From assembly GCF_027533645.1 (NCBI RefSeq), contig NZ_JAQAGY010000006.1, positions 186,001 through 250,000 of the forward strand: 64,000 nt of DNA, written 5' to 3'. Under the pieces are notes generated by a model. The model saw nothing but the letters and a program-made list of their open reading frames with translations, was not told the DNA's origin and did no database searches. The DNA comes from Paenibacillus caseinilyticus. Lineage in GTDB: Bacteria > Bacillota > Bacilli > Paenibacillales > NBRC-103111. Position numbers and translations under genes: made by a program. Each line of letters opens with the position of its first letter. Positions within the stretch are counted from its first letter, which is position 1. Of this stretch, positions 48,840 to 57,692 are shown piece after piece.

Positions 48840-49030
48840 GAAACTGGGGCCCTCGGAGGAACACGGATGTACCGCGTTCTAGAGGGCGGCCAAAACACAT
48901 CCCTAAAGGGAATGCAGGGGTAACGCACCCGTGCTGCCATGCCGTCAGGTCGAAGTGACACTTAGGTCTTGGTGCCTGCGGGTTCAGCCCCGGTTCAAAT
49001 CCGGGTAGATTCCCCGGTATGCCCGCATCG
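48840..49030 (+). ncRNA. Candidate structured RNA between rlmN and rsmB
   Basis: A compact GC-rich stretch with nested helices: GCCCTC/GAGGGC (about 48850-48887) enclosing GAAC-CGG / CCG-GTTC; CCC/GGG around TAAA; AAGTG/CACTT inside CAGG/CCTG (about 48943-48978); GCGGG/CCCGC enclosing CCCGG-TTCAAAT-CCGGG, which has the exact form of a tRNA T-arm. No full tRNA fits, since no acceptor or anticodon arm matches. The strand is uncertain; plus is chosen because of the T-arm. It lacks a clear terminator. Not identified as a known family. Confidence 0.5.
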
Positions 49031-49166
49031 CCGGACCTTCCCCTGCGGCCGCTCCGGCTGTTCCATGTAACGGAGCCGGACCGCAATCAACCTCCGGCAT
49101 GCCCAGCCTTGCGGGCTGAGGCCTATCACATCAGGGCCAACCTATATTGTACCATATTCCCAGCCC

Positions 49167-50882
49167 TTATGCCCGCTTGCGCAAGCGGGCGATATAGAAG
49201 CCGTCCGAGCCGTAATCGTACGGCATGATCTGCACCGAAGCCCCGTCTGCGGAGGCGGCTTCTTGGCCTGCAGGCACCGCAGACGGCGGAGGAGCATCCG
49301 GTACGAATTCCGGATGACGCGCGAGGAAGGCGCGGACCGCCTCCCCGTTCTCCGACGGCTCGACCGTACAGGTGCTGTAGACGAGCACGCCGCCCGGCTT
49401 CACCAGACCGTGCACCGCTTCCAGCAGCTCCTGCTGAATGGCGCAGATCCCGCCGAGCTCCGCTTCCGTCTTCGTCCACTTCATGTCGGGCTTGCGGCGG
49501 ATCACACCGAGGCCCGAGCAGGGCGCGTCGAGCAGAATGCGGTCGAAGCTCTCCGGCGCATAATGCTCCGGCAGCCGTCTGGCGTCCGCCGTCAGCGTCG
49601 TGATGCTCTCATGGCCGAGCCGCTCGGCCTGCTCGCGGATCAGGCCCTGCTTGTGCTCATGCACATCGCAAGCCACAATCTCGCCGCGGCCTTCCATCTT
49701 CTCGGCCAGATGCGCCGTCTTGCCGCCCGGCGCGGCGCAGCAGTCGAGCACCCGCTCGCCCGGCTGCGGGTCGACCCATTCCGCTACGAGCATGGAGCTC
49801 TCGTCCTGAATCGAGTAGACCCCGTCCGCATAATCCTGCGTCAGGGCCATGTTGCCGCCGCCGCGCACGATGACGCCCGCCGGGGCCAGCGGGGAAGGCT
49901 CCGCTTCGAAGCCTTCCCCGCGCAGCCGCTCGATCAGCGCCTCGCGCGAGAGCCTGCGCGTGTTCACCCGAAGGCTAACCCGCGGCGGCTCGTTGTTCGC
50001 CTCGCACAGCCGCTGCGCGGCTTCTTCGCCGAACTGGGCGATCCAGCGCCGCACCAGCCATTCGGGGTGCGACGCACTCAGAGCGATCCGCTTCGCGGCA
50101 GGCAGCCCTTCCGGAAGCACCAGCTCCGTGCGGCGGCGCAGCACACTGCGCAGCACGCCGTTGACCATGCCGGAGATTCCCTGGTGGCCGCGGCGGCGGG
50201 CGATGCCCACCGCTTCGTTCGTCACGGCATGATCCGGGACGCGGTCCAGGTAATAGAGCTGATAGAAGCTCAGCCGGAGCAGGCTTCGCACCCATGGCTC
50301 CAGCTTCGAGAGCCCCTTGCTGACAAAGCTCTCCAGAAAATAGTCGATCGTGTTCAACCGCTGCAGCGTACCGTACACAATCTCCGTCGCGAGGCCCGCG
50401 TCGGGACGTGACAGCTTGTACTTCTGCAGCGTCTGGTGCAGCAGCAGGTTGCTGTAGCTGCGGTCCTGCTCGGTACGCACCAGCACGTCCAGCGCAGCTT
50501 CACGCAGCGAACCGGACGTGCGTCCGGGCGGCCTTGCCCCGCCGCCGCGCCGGGCGCCGGATGCTCCGCGGCGTTCCTCGCCTCCGGAGCCTGCGCCGGC
50601 CTCCGCAGCCTGATCGGCGGCGGGCGGCTTCGGCCCCCCGCTCGTCCCTGCCGCACGCGGAGCGCCCGTCCAAGGCTTATGGCCTGGAGGCATGGCACCG
50701 CCCTGCGGTGGACGCCGCCTTACGGCGCTGTCGAGCCCGGCCTTCGCCCGGGATCCGCTCCCGCCAGCCCTAGCCGCACCCGGGCCGCCAGACTGCGGTC
50801 CCCCTGCGCTGCCGGGCTTCCGGCCGCCGGCGCTGCGGCTTGCTCCCTGTCCCCGGCCGGGTTCTCTTGTTCCTTCGCTCAT
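49167..50882 (-). CDS. rsmB: 16S rRNA m5C967 methyltransferase RsmB, with long N-terminal extension
   Basis: A 571-aa protein. Residues 127-260 are the NusB-like domain (REAALDVLVRTEQDRSYSNL, EIVYGTLQRLNTIDYFLESF). Residues 270-571 are the SAM methyltransferase: VLDCCAAPGGKTAHLAEKME, LLDAPCSGLGVIRRKPDMKW (catalytic PC) and VYSTCTVEPSENGEAVRAFL (second Cys). The first 126 residues are Gly/Arg/Pro/Ala-rich and disordered, absent from usual RsmB proteins of about 445 aa. The long start is supported because its ATG overlaps the fmt stop as ATGA. Confidence 0.92.
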   Translation of the reverse strand: MSEGTREPGRGQGASRSAGGRKPGSAGGPQSGGPGAARAGGSGSRAKAGLDSAVRRRPPQGGAMPPGHKPWTGAPRAAGTSGGPKPPAADQAAEAGAGSGGEERRGASGARRGGGARPPGRTSGSLREAALDVLVRTEQDRSYSNLLLHQTLQKYKLSRPDAGLATEIVYGTLQRLNTIDYFLESFVSKGLSKLEPWVRSLLRLSFYQLYYLDRVPDHAVTNEAVGIARRRGHQGISGMVNGVLRSVLRRRTELVLPEGLPAAKRIALSASHPEWLVRRWIAQFGEEAAQRLCEANNEPPRVSLRVNTRRLSREALIERLRGEGFEAEPSPLAPAGVIVRGGGNMALTQDYADGVYSIQDESSMLVAEWVDPQPGERVLDCCAAPGGKTAHLAEKMEGRGEIVACDVHEHKQGLIREQAERLGHESITTLTADARRLPEHYAPESFDRILLDAPCSGLGVIRRKPDMKWTKTEAELGGICAIQQELLEAVHGLVKPGGVLVYSTCTVEPSENGEAVRAFLARHPEFVPDAPPPSAVPAGQEAASADGASVQIMPYDYGSDGFYIARLRKRA

Positions 50883-51844
50883 GCTCTCTCCGCCCCCTGG
50901 CTTCCCAATACCGAGCCGCGCTGCAGCTGTCCGCCCCGTGCCAGCGTAGCGGCATCCATCGCCTTCTTGCCCGCCGGCTGGACCTCGGTCAACCGCACCA
51001 CGCCGGAGCCGGCCGCGACGGCAATGCCGCGTTCGCCCGCTTCGAGCACCGTACCGGGTACGGTGCCCTGCGGAGCCTGCTCTGCCGTATCAGGCTTCGC
51101 GCACTGCCACACCTTCAACACCTCGCCGTTCCACAAGGTGAACGCCCCGGGCCGCGGATGCAGCGCACGGACGAGCTGCCAGATCTCCGCAGCGGAGCGG
51201 GACCAATCGATGCGCTCCTGCTCCCGGGTAATATTCGGCGAATAGACCGCTTCCGCGTCGTTCTGCGCTACCGCCAGCACACGCCCGGCGAGCAGGTCCG
51301 GCAGGGTATCCTGCAGCAGCTGCGCGCCGGCGGTGCTCAACTTGTCGAACATCGTGCCCGTCGTATCCGTGTCTTCGACCGGCACTTCAATCTTCGATAT
51401 CATGTCGCCGGTGTCGAGGCCTTCGGCCATGTACATAATCGTGACGCCCGTTACCGGATCGCCGTTCATGACGGCATAATGAATCGGAGCGCCGCCCCGG
51501 TATTTGGGCAGGAGCGACGCATGGATATTGATGCAGCCGAGCTTCGGCAGATCAAGCACCGATTTCGGCAGAATCTGGCCGTATGCCGCCGTCACGATGA
51601 GATCCGGAGCGAGCTCCCGCAGCGCTTCCACCGACTCGGGCCGGCGCAGCCGCTCCGGCTGCAGTACGGGCAGCCCGTGAAGCTCCGCTTCCACCTTCAC
51701 CGGCGTCGGGGTCAGCACCCGTTTGCGGCCGACCGGACGGTCGGGCTGCGTTACGACGCCAACCACCTGGACGCCTTCATAAGCGAGCAGCGTGCGAAGG
51801 GGCAGCACCGCGAATTCCGGCGTGCCCATAAAAACGATCCTCAT
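50879..51844 (-). CDS. fmt: Methionyl-tRNA formyltransferase
   Basis: A 321-aa enzyme that formylates initiator Met-tRNA using 10-formyl-THF. Motifs: RIVFMGTPEFAVLPLRTLLA, NIHASLLPKYRGGAPIHYAV (catalytic Asn-His), GVTIMYMAEGLDTGDMISKI (catalytic Asp) and a C-terminal OB domain (GTVLEAGERGIAVAAGSGVV). The start overlaps the def stop by 4 nt. Complete and in the standard def-fmt-rsmB order. Confidence 0.96.
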   Translation of the reverse strand: MRIVFMGTPEFAVLPLRTLLAYEGVQVVGVVTQPDRPVGRKRVLTPTPVKVEAELHGLPVLQPERLRRPESVEALRELAPDLIVTAAYGQILPKSVLDLPKLGCINIHASLLPKYRGGAPIHYAVMNGDPVTGVTIMYMAEGLDTGDMISKIEVPVEDTDTTGTMFDKLSTAGAQLLQDTLPDLLAGRVLAVAQNDAEAVYSPNITREQERIDWSRSAAEIWQLVRALHPRPGAFTLWNGEVLKVWQCAKPDTAEQAPQGTVPGTVLEAGERGIAVAAGSGVVRLTEVQPAGKKAMDAATLARGGQLQRGSVLGSQGAERA

Positions 51845-52329
51845 GCTTCTTCACTTTCCTTCGACGGCTCGTTGCGGTACACGCTCTCCGCGAGATCCGT
51901 ATAGAGCACCCCGTTCAGGTGGTCCACCTCATGCTGGATGCAGCGCGAGAGCAGCTCCGTCCCTTCGATGACGATTTCCTCACCGTGACGGTTGAGTCCT
52001 TTGACTTTTACCCGCTCGTAGCGCTTGACATCTCCCGAGAACCCTGGAATGCTGAGGCACCCTTCCGGCCCGATCATCTCGCCTTCCTTCTCGATGATCT
52101 CCGGATTGATCAGTTCGATCAGTCCGCCCTGCTCTTCGCCGCAATCCATCACGATCACGCGTTTCAGAATGCCGATCTGAGGCGCGGCCAGGCCGACGCC
52201 CTCCGCATCGTACATCGTGTCCGCCATATCGTCCAGCAGCTTGATAATGTTCGGAGTGATTTTGGGAACCGGTTTGCATTTCTCCCGGAGTACCGGGTCC
52301 GGGTCTTTTACGATCATGCGAATTGCCAT
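51841..52329 (-). CDS. def: Peptide deformylase
   Basis: A 162-aa deformylase that removes the formyl group from nascent proteins. Three motifs are intact: GVGLAAPQIG, EGCLSIPG and QHEVDHLNGVL, giving the Cys and two His metal ligands. ATG at 52329 (MAIRMIVKDPDPVLREKCKP) matches family N-termini; GTG at 52341 would add four residues. It is translationally coupled to fmt. Confidence 0.95.
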   Translation of the reverse strand: MAIRMIVKDPDPVLREKCKPVPKITPNIIKLLDDMADTMYDAEGVGLAAPQIGILKRVIVMDCGEEQGGLIELINPEIIEKEGEMIGPEGCLSIPGFSGDVKRYERVKVKGLNRHGEEIVIEGTELLSRCIQHEVDHLNGVLYTDLAESVYRNEPSKESEEA

Positions 52330-52432
52330 GTTATCCACCATCCTTCAAGTTTCAAGAAAACCGCAAACGCCGCCGTCCTGCCACAGGCACACCTGCGCCG
52401 CTCATCTATTTATATGCCGTCATCCGGCTTCA

Positions 52433-54934
52433 TTACATCAACAGCTGGGGATCCACGTCGATCGATACGGTCAGCTTCTGCGACTTCACGGCGTCTTCCA
52501 GCACAGAAGCCGCCTGTTCGACGATCTTGGCGATGTCCTGATCTCCCCGATATTTTATCATGCATTGGAACCGATATCTATCCTTGATCCGCGAGATCGG
52601 CGACGCTACAGGGCCGAGCACTTCCAGCTCCACGCCCTGCTCCCGGCGCTCCGCCGCCAGCTCCTTGAGCCGGGACGCAAGCACTTCCCCCGAGCGGATC
52701 AGCAGCTGCACCTGTTCATGGGACAGCGTGATGAGCACCAGCCGGTGGAACGGCGGATAGTTATGAAGCCTGCGCATCATCATCTCTTTGCGCATGAAGC
52801 CCATATAATCGTGACGGCTGGCGGAGACGATGCTGTAGTGCTCCGGCGTATAGGTCTGCACGAACACCTCGCCCGGAAGTTCGTGCCGTCCGGCCCGCCC
52901 GGCCACCTGAGTCAGCAGCTGGAAGGTCCGCTCCGCCGCACGGAAATCCGGCAGGTTGAGCACCGAGTCCGCAGCCAGCGCGCCGACCAGGGTCACATAA
53001 GGGAAATCGAGCCCCTTCGCGACCATCTGCGTGCCGAGCAGCACGTCCGCCTGCCGGTTGCCGAACATCGTCAGCCATTTCTCGTGCGAGCCCTTCTCCG
53101 TAGTCGTATCGACGTCCATCCGGATGACCCGGATGCCGGGGAACAGCTTCGCCAGCTCCTCTTCGACCCGCTGGGTACCGGTGCCGAAGTGGCGGATGTG
53201 CTCGCTGCCGCAGTCCGGACAGAGGGCCAGCTCCCGCTCGGCATAGCCGCAGTAGTGGCAGCGGATCGCCCGCGAGCTCTGGTGGTACGTCAGCGATATA
53301 TCGCAGTGCGGACAGTCGGCGACATAGCCGCAGGTCCGGCACATGACGAACGTGGCGTACCCCCGGCGGTTCAGCAGCAAAACGATCTGTTCTTTCTTGT
53401 GTAACCGTTCTTCGATCGCTTTATACAGACCGCGGCTGAACATCGAACGGTTGCCGGTCTTGAGCTCTTCCCGCATATCGATGATTCTTACCGGAGGCAG
53501 CGGCCTGCCTTCCACCCGAGAAGGCATCGACAGCAATTCGAACGCGGGACGCTCCGGGGTCGCCGCCTGCGCCGCTTCCGCCGAAGTGCGGTACATGCTC
53601 TCGAGCGACGGCGTCGCCGAGCCGAGAATGACCGAAGCCCCGTGCTCCGCGGCCCGGGCGATCGCTACGTCGCGCGAGTGATACTTGGGGCTCTCTTCCT
53701 GCTTATACGTCGTTTCGTGTTCTTCATCGATAATGATAAGTCCAAGTTTCGTAAAAGGGGCAAAAATGGCCGACCGCGCGCCGATCACCACACTGACCTC
53801 CCGGCGCGCGATTTTGCGCCATTCGTCATAGCGCTCGCCGTGCGACAGCCGACTGTGCAGCACCGCCACCCGGTTGCCGAAGCGTCCTTTGAAGCGTTCG
53901 ACCATCTGCGGGGTCAAGGCAATCTCAGGCACGAGCACGATCGCCTCGCGTCCTTGATCCAGACAGGTTTGAATCGACTGCAGGTATACCTCCGTCTTCC
54001 CGCTGCCGGTGACCCCGTGAAGCAGGAAGACCCGCTGCCGCTCTGACAGCACGGCATCCCGGATCCGCCCGAACACGCCCTCCTGCTCCGGCGTCAGCGC
54101 CAAGGGCGTCGTCGGCTTGAAGGTCCGGGAAGCGTACGGATCCCGCTGCACTTCCACTTCCTCGATCCGCAGCCACCCCCGGTCCGCCAGCGCCTTCACA
54201 CTGCCTGCCGATATATTCAGCTCCGAGAGCAGATCCGTCAGCTTGATCGGCTCCGCATGCCGGATAAAATGCTCCAGCACCTCGCGCTGCTTCGCCGCCT
54301 TGGCCGGCACTTCTCCGAGCCAGGCTTCCAGCTGCCCGGGATCCTCCGGAGCAAACACCGTCAGCGCCTTCTTGGCGGACATCCGGTCTTTGACCATCTG
54401 AATTTCGACCAAAAAACCTTCGTCGAGCAGCGCCTTCACGAGAGGGGCCTCCTCTGCGAACTTGTCCATCAAGGACTGCAGCTCCACACTCTCCTGCCGC
54501 CGGACATAGCGCAGAATCTCCTCCTGCATCGGGACAAGGAGAGGCAGCACACCAGCGTCCCCCGGCTCTGCCGCTTTGACGTGACGCTCGTATTTGGCTT
54601 TGAGCGCCCCCGGGAGCATCGCCTGCAGCGCCGTCACCTCATGGCAGAGGTAGGTCCGGGAGATCCAAGCGCCCAGCCTCACCAGCTCCGCCGTCAGGGG
54701 AGGCTGCAGGTCCATCACCTGCTTGATCGGCTTCACCTTGGACGGATCGAGCTCCGTGCCCGGGTGCAGATCCACAACGAACCCCTGCACGGTCCGGGGC
54801 CCGAAGGGCACGCCCACCCGGGAGCCCACCGCCACAAGCTCCCTCATATGGACCGGAATACTGTAATCAAAAGCCCGGTTCGTCGGCCGGGCCGGCACAT
54901 CAACAATGACTTTCGCGTACATGCTTCGGTTCAT
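52433..54934 (-). CDS. priA: Primosomal helicase PriA
   Basis: An 833-aa replication-restart helicase. The N-terminal 3-prime DNA-binding domain (AKVIVDVPARPTNRAFDYSI, VGSRVGVPFGPRTVQGFVVD) precedes the motor: Walker A LLHGVTGSGKTEVYLQSIQT, IIIDEEHETTYKQEESPKYH, GSATPSLESMYR. Eight cysteines form two zinc sites (CRTCGYVADCPHCD, CHYCGYAERELALCPDCGSE), and VLLGTQMVAKGLDFPYVTLV and AGRAGR follow. The ATG overlaps the coaBC stop by 4 nt. Confidence 0.96.
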   Translation of the reverse strand: MNRSMYAKVIVDVPARPTNRAFDYSIPVHMRELVAVGSRVGVPFGPRTVQGFVVDLHPGTELDPSKVKPIKQVMDLQPPLTAELVRLGAWISRTYLCHEVTALQAMLPGALKAKYERHVKAAEPGDAGVLPLLVPMQEEILRYVRRQESVELQSLMDKFAEEAPLVKALLDEGFLVEIQMVKDRMSAKKALTVFAPEDPGQLEAWLGEVPAKAAKQREVLEHFIRHAEPIKLTDLLSELNISAGSVKALADRGWLRIEEVEVQRDPYASRTFKPTTPLALTPEQEGVFGRIRDAVLSERQRVFLLHGVTGSGKTEVYLQSIQTCLDQGREAIVLVPEIALTPQMVERFKGRFGNRVAVLHSRLSHGERYDEWRKIARREVSVVIGARSAIFAPFTKLGLIIIDEEHETTYKQEESPKYHSRDVAIARAAEHGASVILGSATPSLESMYRTSAEAAQAATPERPAFELLSMPSRVEGRPLPPVRIIDMREELKTGNRSMFSRGLYKAIEERLHKKEQIVLLLNRRGYATFVMCRTCGYVADCPHCDISLTYHQSSRAIRCHYCGYAERELALCPDCGSEHIRHFGTGTQRVEEELAKLFPGIRVIRMDVDTTTEKGSHEKWLTMFGNRQADVLLGTQMVAKGLDFPYVTLVGALAADSVLNLPDFRAAERTFQLLTQVAGRAGRHELPGEVFVQTYTPEHYSIVSASRHDYMGFMRKEMMMRRLHNYPPFHRLVLITLSHEQVQLLIRSGEVLASRLKELAAERREQGVELEVLGPVASPISRIKDRYRFQCMIKYRGDQDIAKIVEQAASVLEDAVKSQKLTVSIDVDPQLLM

Positions 54935-56133
54935 TCCCCCTTCGGGAGCCGCTTCGCGATCAAGGCGAGCAGCCGTGCAGCCACTTCCTGCTTGGAGAGC
55001 ATCGGCAGCGCTTCGACGAGTCCTCCCTGATCATAGATCCGGACCAGGTTGGTATCCGTACCGAAGCCCGCCCCCTCTACCGTCACGTCATTGGCGACGA
55101 GCAGGTCGGAACGCTTGCGCTTCAGCTTCTCGGTCGCGAACGCCTCTACATTCTGAGTCTCTGCGGCGAAGCCGACAAGGAACTGGGTCGTCTTCCTCTC
55201 CCCGAGCTCTGCCAGAATATCCGGATTCTTCACGAGCTGCAGGGTCATGTCTTCCGACTTCTTCTTGATCTTCTGCTGTTCCGCCTCGGCCGGCCGGTAA
55301 TCGGCGACGGCAGCGGCCTTGATGATGATATCCTGGCTCTCCATCCGGTAGAGCACCGCCTCCCTCATATCGAGCGCCGATTCCACACGGACGACCTCCA
55401 CACCCGCAGGTACCGGCACGGATGCTCTGCCGGTAACGAGCGTAACCGCCGCCCCCATGCGCCTGGCCTCTTCCGCAATGGCATACCCCATCTTCCCTGA
55501 GGAGTCGTTGGTCAGGTAACGGACCGGGTCGATGCGTTCCACGGTCCCTCCCGCCGTTACGAGCAGCCGGCGGCCCCTCAGCAGCCCCTCATCGGCAAAA
55601 TAGCTCTGCAGCACCCCCGCTATTTCTTCCGGTTCGGCCAGCCTTCCTTTGCCCACGTAGCCGCAAGCCAGCTGCCCTACACCTGGTTCGATGAAGCGCA
55701 CGCCCCGGGAGGCCAGCGTCTGCAGATTCGCCTGGACCGCCGGATGCGCGAGCATATGCACATTCATCGCCGGAGCTACGAACACAGGCGCCGTGGTCGC
55801 GAGGAGCGTCGTACTGAGCATATCATCCGCAAGGCCCAGCGCCATCTTGCCGATCAGGTTGGCCGTTGCCGGAGCAACCACCACGGCGTCGGCCCGGTCC
55901 GCGAGGTCGATGTGCATGACGACCGAAGGGTCCTTCTCATCGAAGGTGTCGATCGCCACTTCATGGCGCGACAGCGCCTGGAAGGTCAGCGGGGCGACGA
56001 ATTTGGCCGCCGATTCCGTCATGATAACCCTCACCTGCGCTCCTGCCTGAGTCAACTTGCTGCAGAGTGCCGCCGCTTTATAGGCCGCAATCCCGCCGCA
56101 CACACCCAGCACTACCGTTTTTCCTTGGAGCAT
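54931..56133 (-). CDS. coaBC: Bifunctional phosphopantothenoylcysteine decarboxylase / phosphopantothenate-cysteine ligase
   Basis: A 400-aa fusion for coenzyme A synthesis. The CoaC part (FMN-dependent) has VVLGVCGGIAAYKAAALCSK, the catalytic-His region HIDLADRADAVVVAPATANL, and VFVAPAMNVHMLAHPAVQAN (PxMNxxMW-like). The CoaB part has RLLVTAGGTVERIDPVRYLT, NDSSGKMGYAIAEEARRMGA, IIIKAAAVADYRP and LVKNPDILAELGERK. The start follows GGGAGGGGA closely. A 258-bp gap with a terminator and a long hairpin separates it from rpoZ. Confidence 0.95.
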   Translation of the reverse strand: MLQGKTVVLGVCGGIAAYKAAALCSKLTQAGAQVRVIMTESAAKFVAPLTFQALSRHEVAIDTFDEKDPSVVMHIDLADRADAVVVAPATANLIGKMALGLADDMLSTTLLATTAPVFVAPAMNVHMLAHPAVQANLQTLASRGVRFIEPGVGQLACGYVGKGRLAEPEEIAGVLQSYFADEGLLRGRRLLVTAGGTVERIDPVRYLTNDSSGKMGYAIAEEARRMGAAVTLVTGRASVPVPAGVEVVRVESALDMREAVLYRMESQDIIIKAAAVADYRPAEAEQQKIKKKSEDMTLQLVKNPDILAELGERKTTQFLVGFAAETQNVEAFATEKLKRKRSDLLVANDVTVEGAGFGTDTNLVRIYDQGGLVEALPMLSKQEVAARLLALIAKRLPKGE

Positions 56134-56175
56134 GGGGCTCCCCTCCCGTCATCCAGACCTATGGGCTCCGTCCAT

Positions 56176-56217
56176 TCACGCAAACCGTCCTTCCCAAGGC
56201 GAGAACGGTTTGCGTGA
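56176..56217. repeat. 13-bp perfect inverted repeat before coaBC
   Basis: TCACGCAAACCGT (56176-56188) and ACGGTTTGCGTGA (56205-56217) pair around a 16-nt loop. No T-run follows on either strand, so it is not a standard terminator. A smaller CGCACG/CGTGCG hairpin lies 20 bp to the right. It could be an mRNA stability or processing element, or a repeat. Confidence 0.6.
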
Positions 56218-56363
56218 GTGCCGTGCCCTAAGCAGCGCACGCAAACGTGCGTTCGGTTCCAATAAACAACACTGCACCGCCCTTAACGGACGGTGCGCAT
56301 GTTCCCCGCCTTCCTGCCGTCTCCCGAAAGAGAGGCTGCCGGAAGGGGCATAAGGCAATTTCA

Positions 56364-56391
56364 AAAAAATAACAACCCGAGGGTTGTCGTT
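56364..56391 (-). terminator. rpoZ terminator
   Basis: Minus strand: ACAACCC and GGGTTGT around TC, then TATTTTTTT, starting directly past the rpoZ stop. Confidence 0.8.
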
Positions 56392-56607
56392 TTATTTCAG
56401 AGATTCTTTGGGCGGCAGTTTCTCGTAGGATACATGATCCTCGTAGATCTCTTCGAGCGCCAGGCCTACCTGCTTGTGCGAACGCTTGTTGCGCACTTCG
56501 GTCTTGGCTCCGTCCCGCAGCGAGCGTGCGCGCTTGGAAGCGGCAACGACCAGGGAGTACTTGCTGTCGACTTTGTCGAGCAGCTTATCAATGGAAGGAT
56601 ACAGCAT
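56392..56607 (-). CDS. rpoZ: RNA polymerase omega subunit
   Basis: A 71-aa omega subunit: [40 protein letters not shown] (the conserved KRAR motif), KRSHKQVGLALEEIYEDHV. It helps assemble RNA polymerase by chaperoning beta-prime. Its ATG overlaps the gmk stop by one base, as in other Firmicutes. Confidence 0.95.
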   Translation of the reverse strand: MLYPSIDKLLDKVDSKYSLVVAASKRARSLRDGAKTEVRNKRSHKQVGLALEEIYEDHVSYEKLPPKESLK

Positions 56608-57248
56608 TATTTTTTCACCTCCGCCATCCAGTGTTGAATCTTGGCTACCATGCGGTCCTTACGGCAGTGCTCTGCCGTCAGTATGCTGCGGATCTGCGAA
56701 CAGGCGTGATCGACCTGATCGTTCACGATGGCATAATCATAATGCTCCATCATGGCGATCTCGTCAACGGCCACGGACATCCGGCTGCGGATCACTTCTT
56801 CCGTCTCCGTCCCCCGGCCCACAATCCGGCTCTCCAGCTCGGTGAGAGACGGCGGCAGCAGGAACAAGAACACGCCTTCGGGGAACTTCTGCTTGACCTT
56901 CAGTGCGCCCTGCACTTCAATCTCGAGAATGATGTCCTTACCGCTGTTCAGCGTATCTTCCACGAACTTGCGCGGCGTACCGTAGTAATTACCCACATAT
57001 TCTGCCCACTCGAGCACCTGGTCCTGCTCGATGAGCTGCTGGAACTGCTCTCTTGACTTAAAAAAATAATTCACCCCGTCGACTTCTCCTTCGCGAGGGC
57101 TTCGCGTCGTTGCCGACACGGAGTACACGATATCCGGAGCGCACTCCCGAAGCGCCTTGCAGACCGTCCCTTTGCCTACGCCCGAAGGGCCCGACAGTAC
57201 GATCAGTATTCCTTTGTCGACCGGGGCATTCCCGTAATTACTCGTCAT
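56607..57248 (-). CDS. gmk: Guanylate kinase
   Basis: A 213-aa kinase converting GMP to GDP. P-loop [23 protein letters not shown]-binding [60 protein letters not shown] and [20 protein letters not shown] at 57248 is 8 nt after AAGGA and overlaps the end of remA. Complete. Confidence 0.96.
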   Translation of the reverse strand: MTSNYGNAPVDKGILIVLSGPSGVGKGTVCKALRECAPDIVYSVSATTRSPREGEVDGVNYFFKSREQFQQLIEQDQVLEWAEYVGNYYGTPRKFVEDTLNSGKDIILEIEVQGALKVKQKFPEGVFLFLLPPSLTELESRIVGRGTETEEVIRSRMSVAVDEIAMMEHYDYAIVNDQVDHACSQIRSILTAEHCRKDRMVAKIQHWMAEVKK

Positions 57249-57498
57249 GATCATCGTCCTTGTTGGAAAGTCGATGCGCGACCGTCTCGGGCTGTACCGC
57301 GGACAGGATCACATGGTCGCTGTCCGTAATGATAACGGCACGGGTGCGGCGCCCGTACGTCGCATCGATCAGCATATGGCGGTCGCGCGCTTCTTGAATA
57401 ATCCGTTTGATCGGCGCCGATTCCGGGCTCACAATGGATATGATACGATTCGCGGATACAATGTTCCCGAAACCGATGTTGATTAATTTGATCGCCAT
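57238..57498 (-). CDS. remA: Extracellular matrix regulator RemA (DUF370)
   Basis: An 86-aa DNA-binding protein: [60 protein letters not shown]. RemA forms octamers that wrap DNA and activates biofilm-matrix and osmoprotection genes in Bacillus subtilis. ATG at 57498 follows AGGGGGATACC; a longer upstream frame is rejected. Conserved position between yicC and gmk. Confidence 0.94.
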   Translation of the reverse strand: MAIKLINIGFGNIVSANRIISIVSPESAPIKRIIQEARDRHMLIDATYGRRTRAVIITDSDHVILSAVQPETVAHRLSNKDDDHDE

Positions 57499-57692
57499 AG
57501 GTATCCCCCTGAACTTTCTTTTGCCGATTCGGCCGCTTGTGGTACCGGGTCTCTCTCTAGACTTACGCAGCGGCAGCCTTCTGGTTGCAAGGGCGGCACA
57601 GCGGACCGATCCGGGGAACGGTTCTCCGCCGGCCGTTTCCTTCCCCGGAAGGAAGCAACCCAAAAGAAAGATGTTAACTAGCTCCCCGTCAC

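Noticed and set aside
48960..49030. A tRNA gene suggested by GGTTCAAATCC
   Set aside because: Only the T-arm fits. No complementary 7-bp acceptor stem, D-arm or anticodon arm could be placed on either strand.
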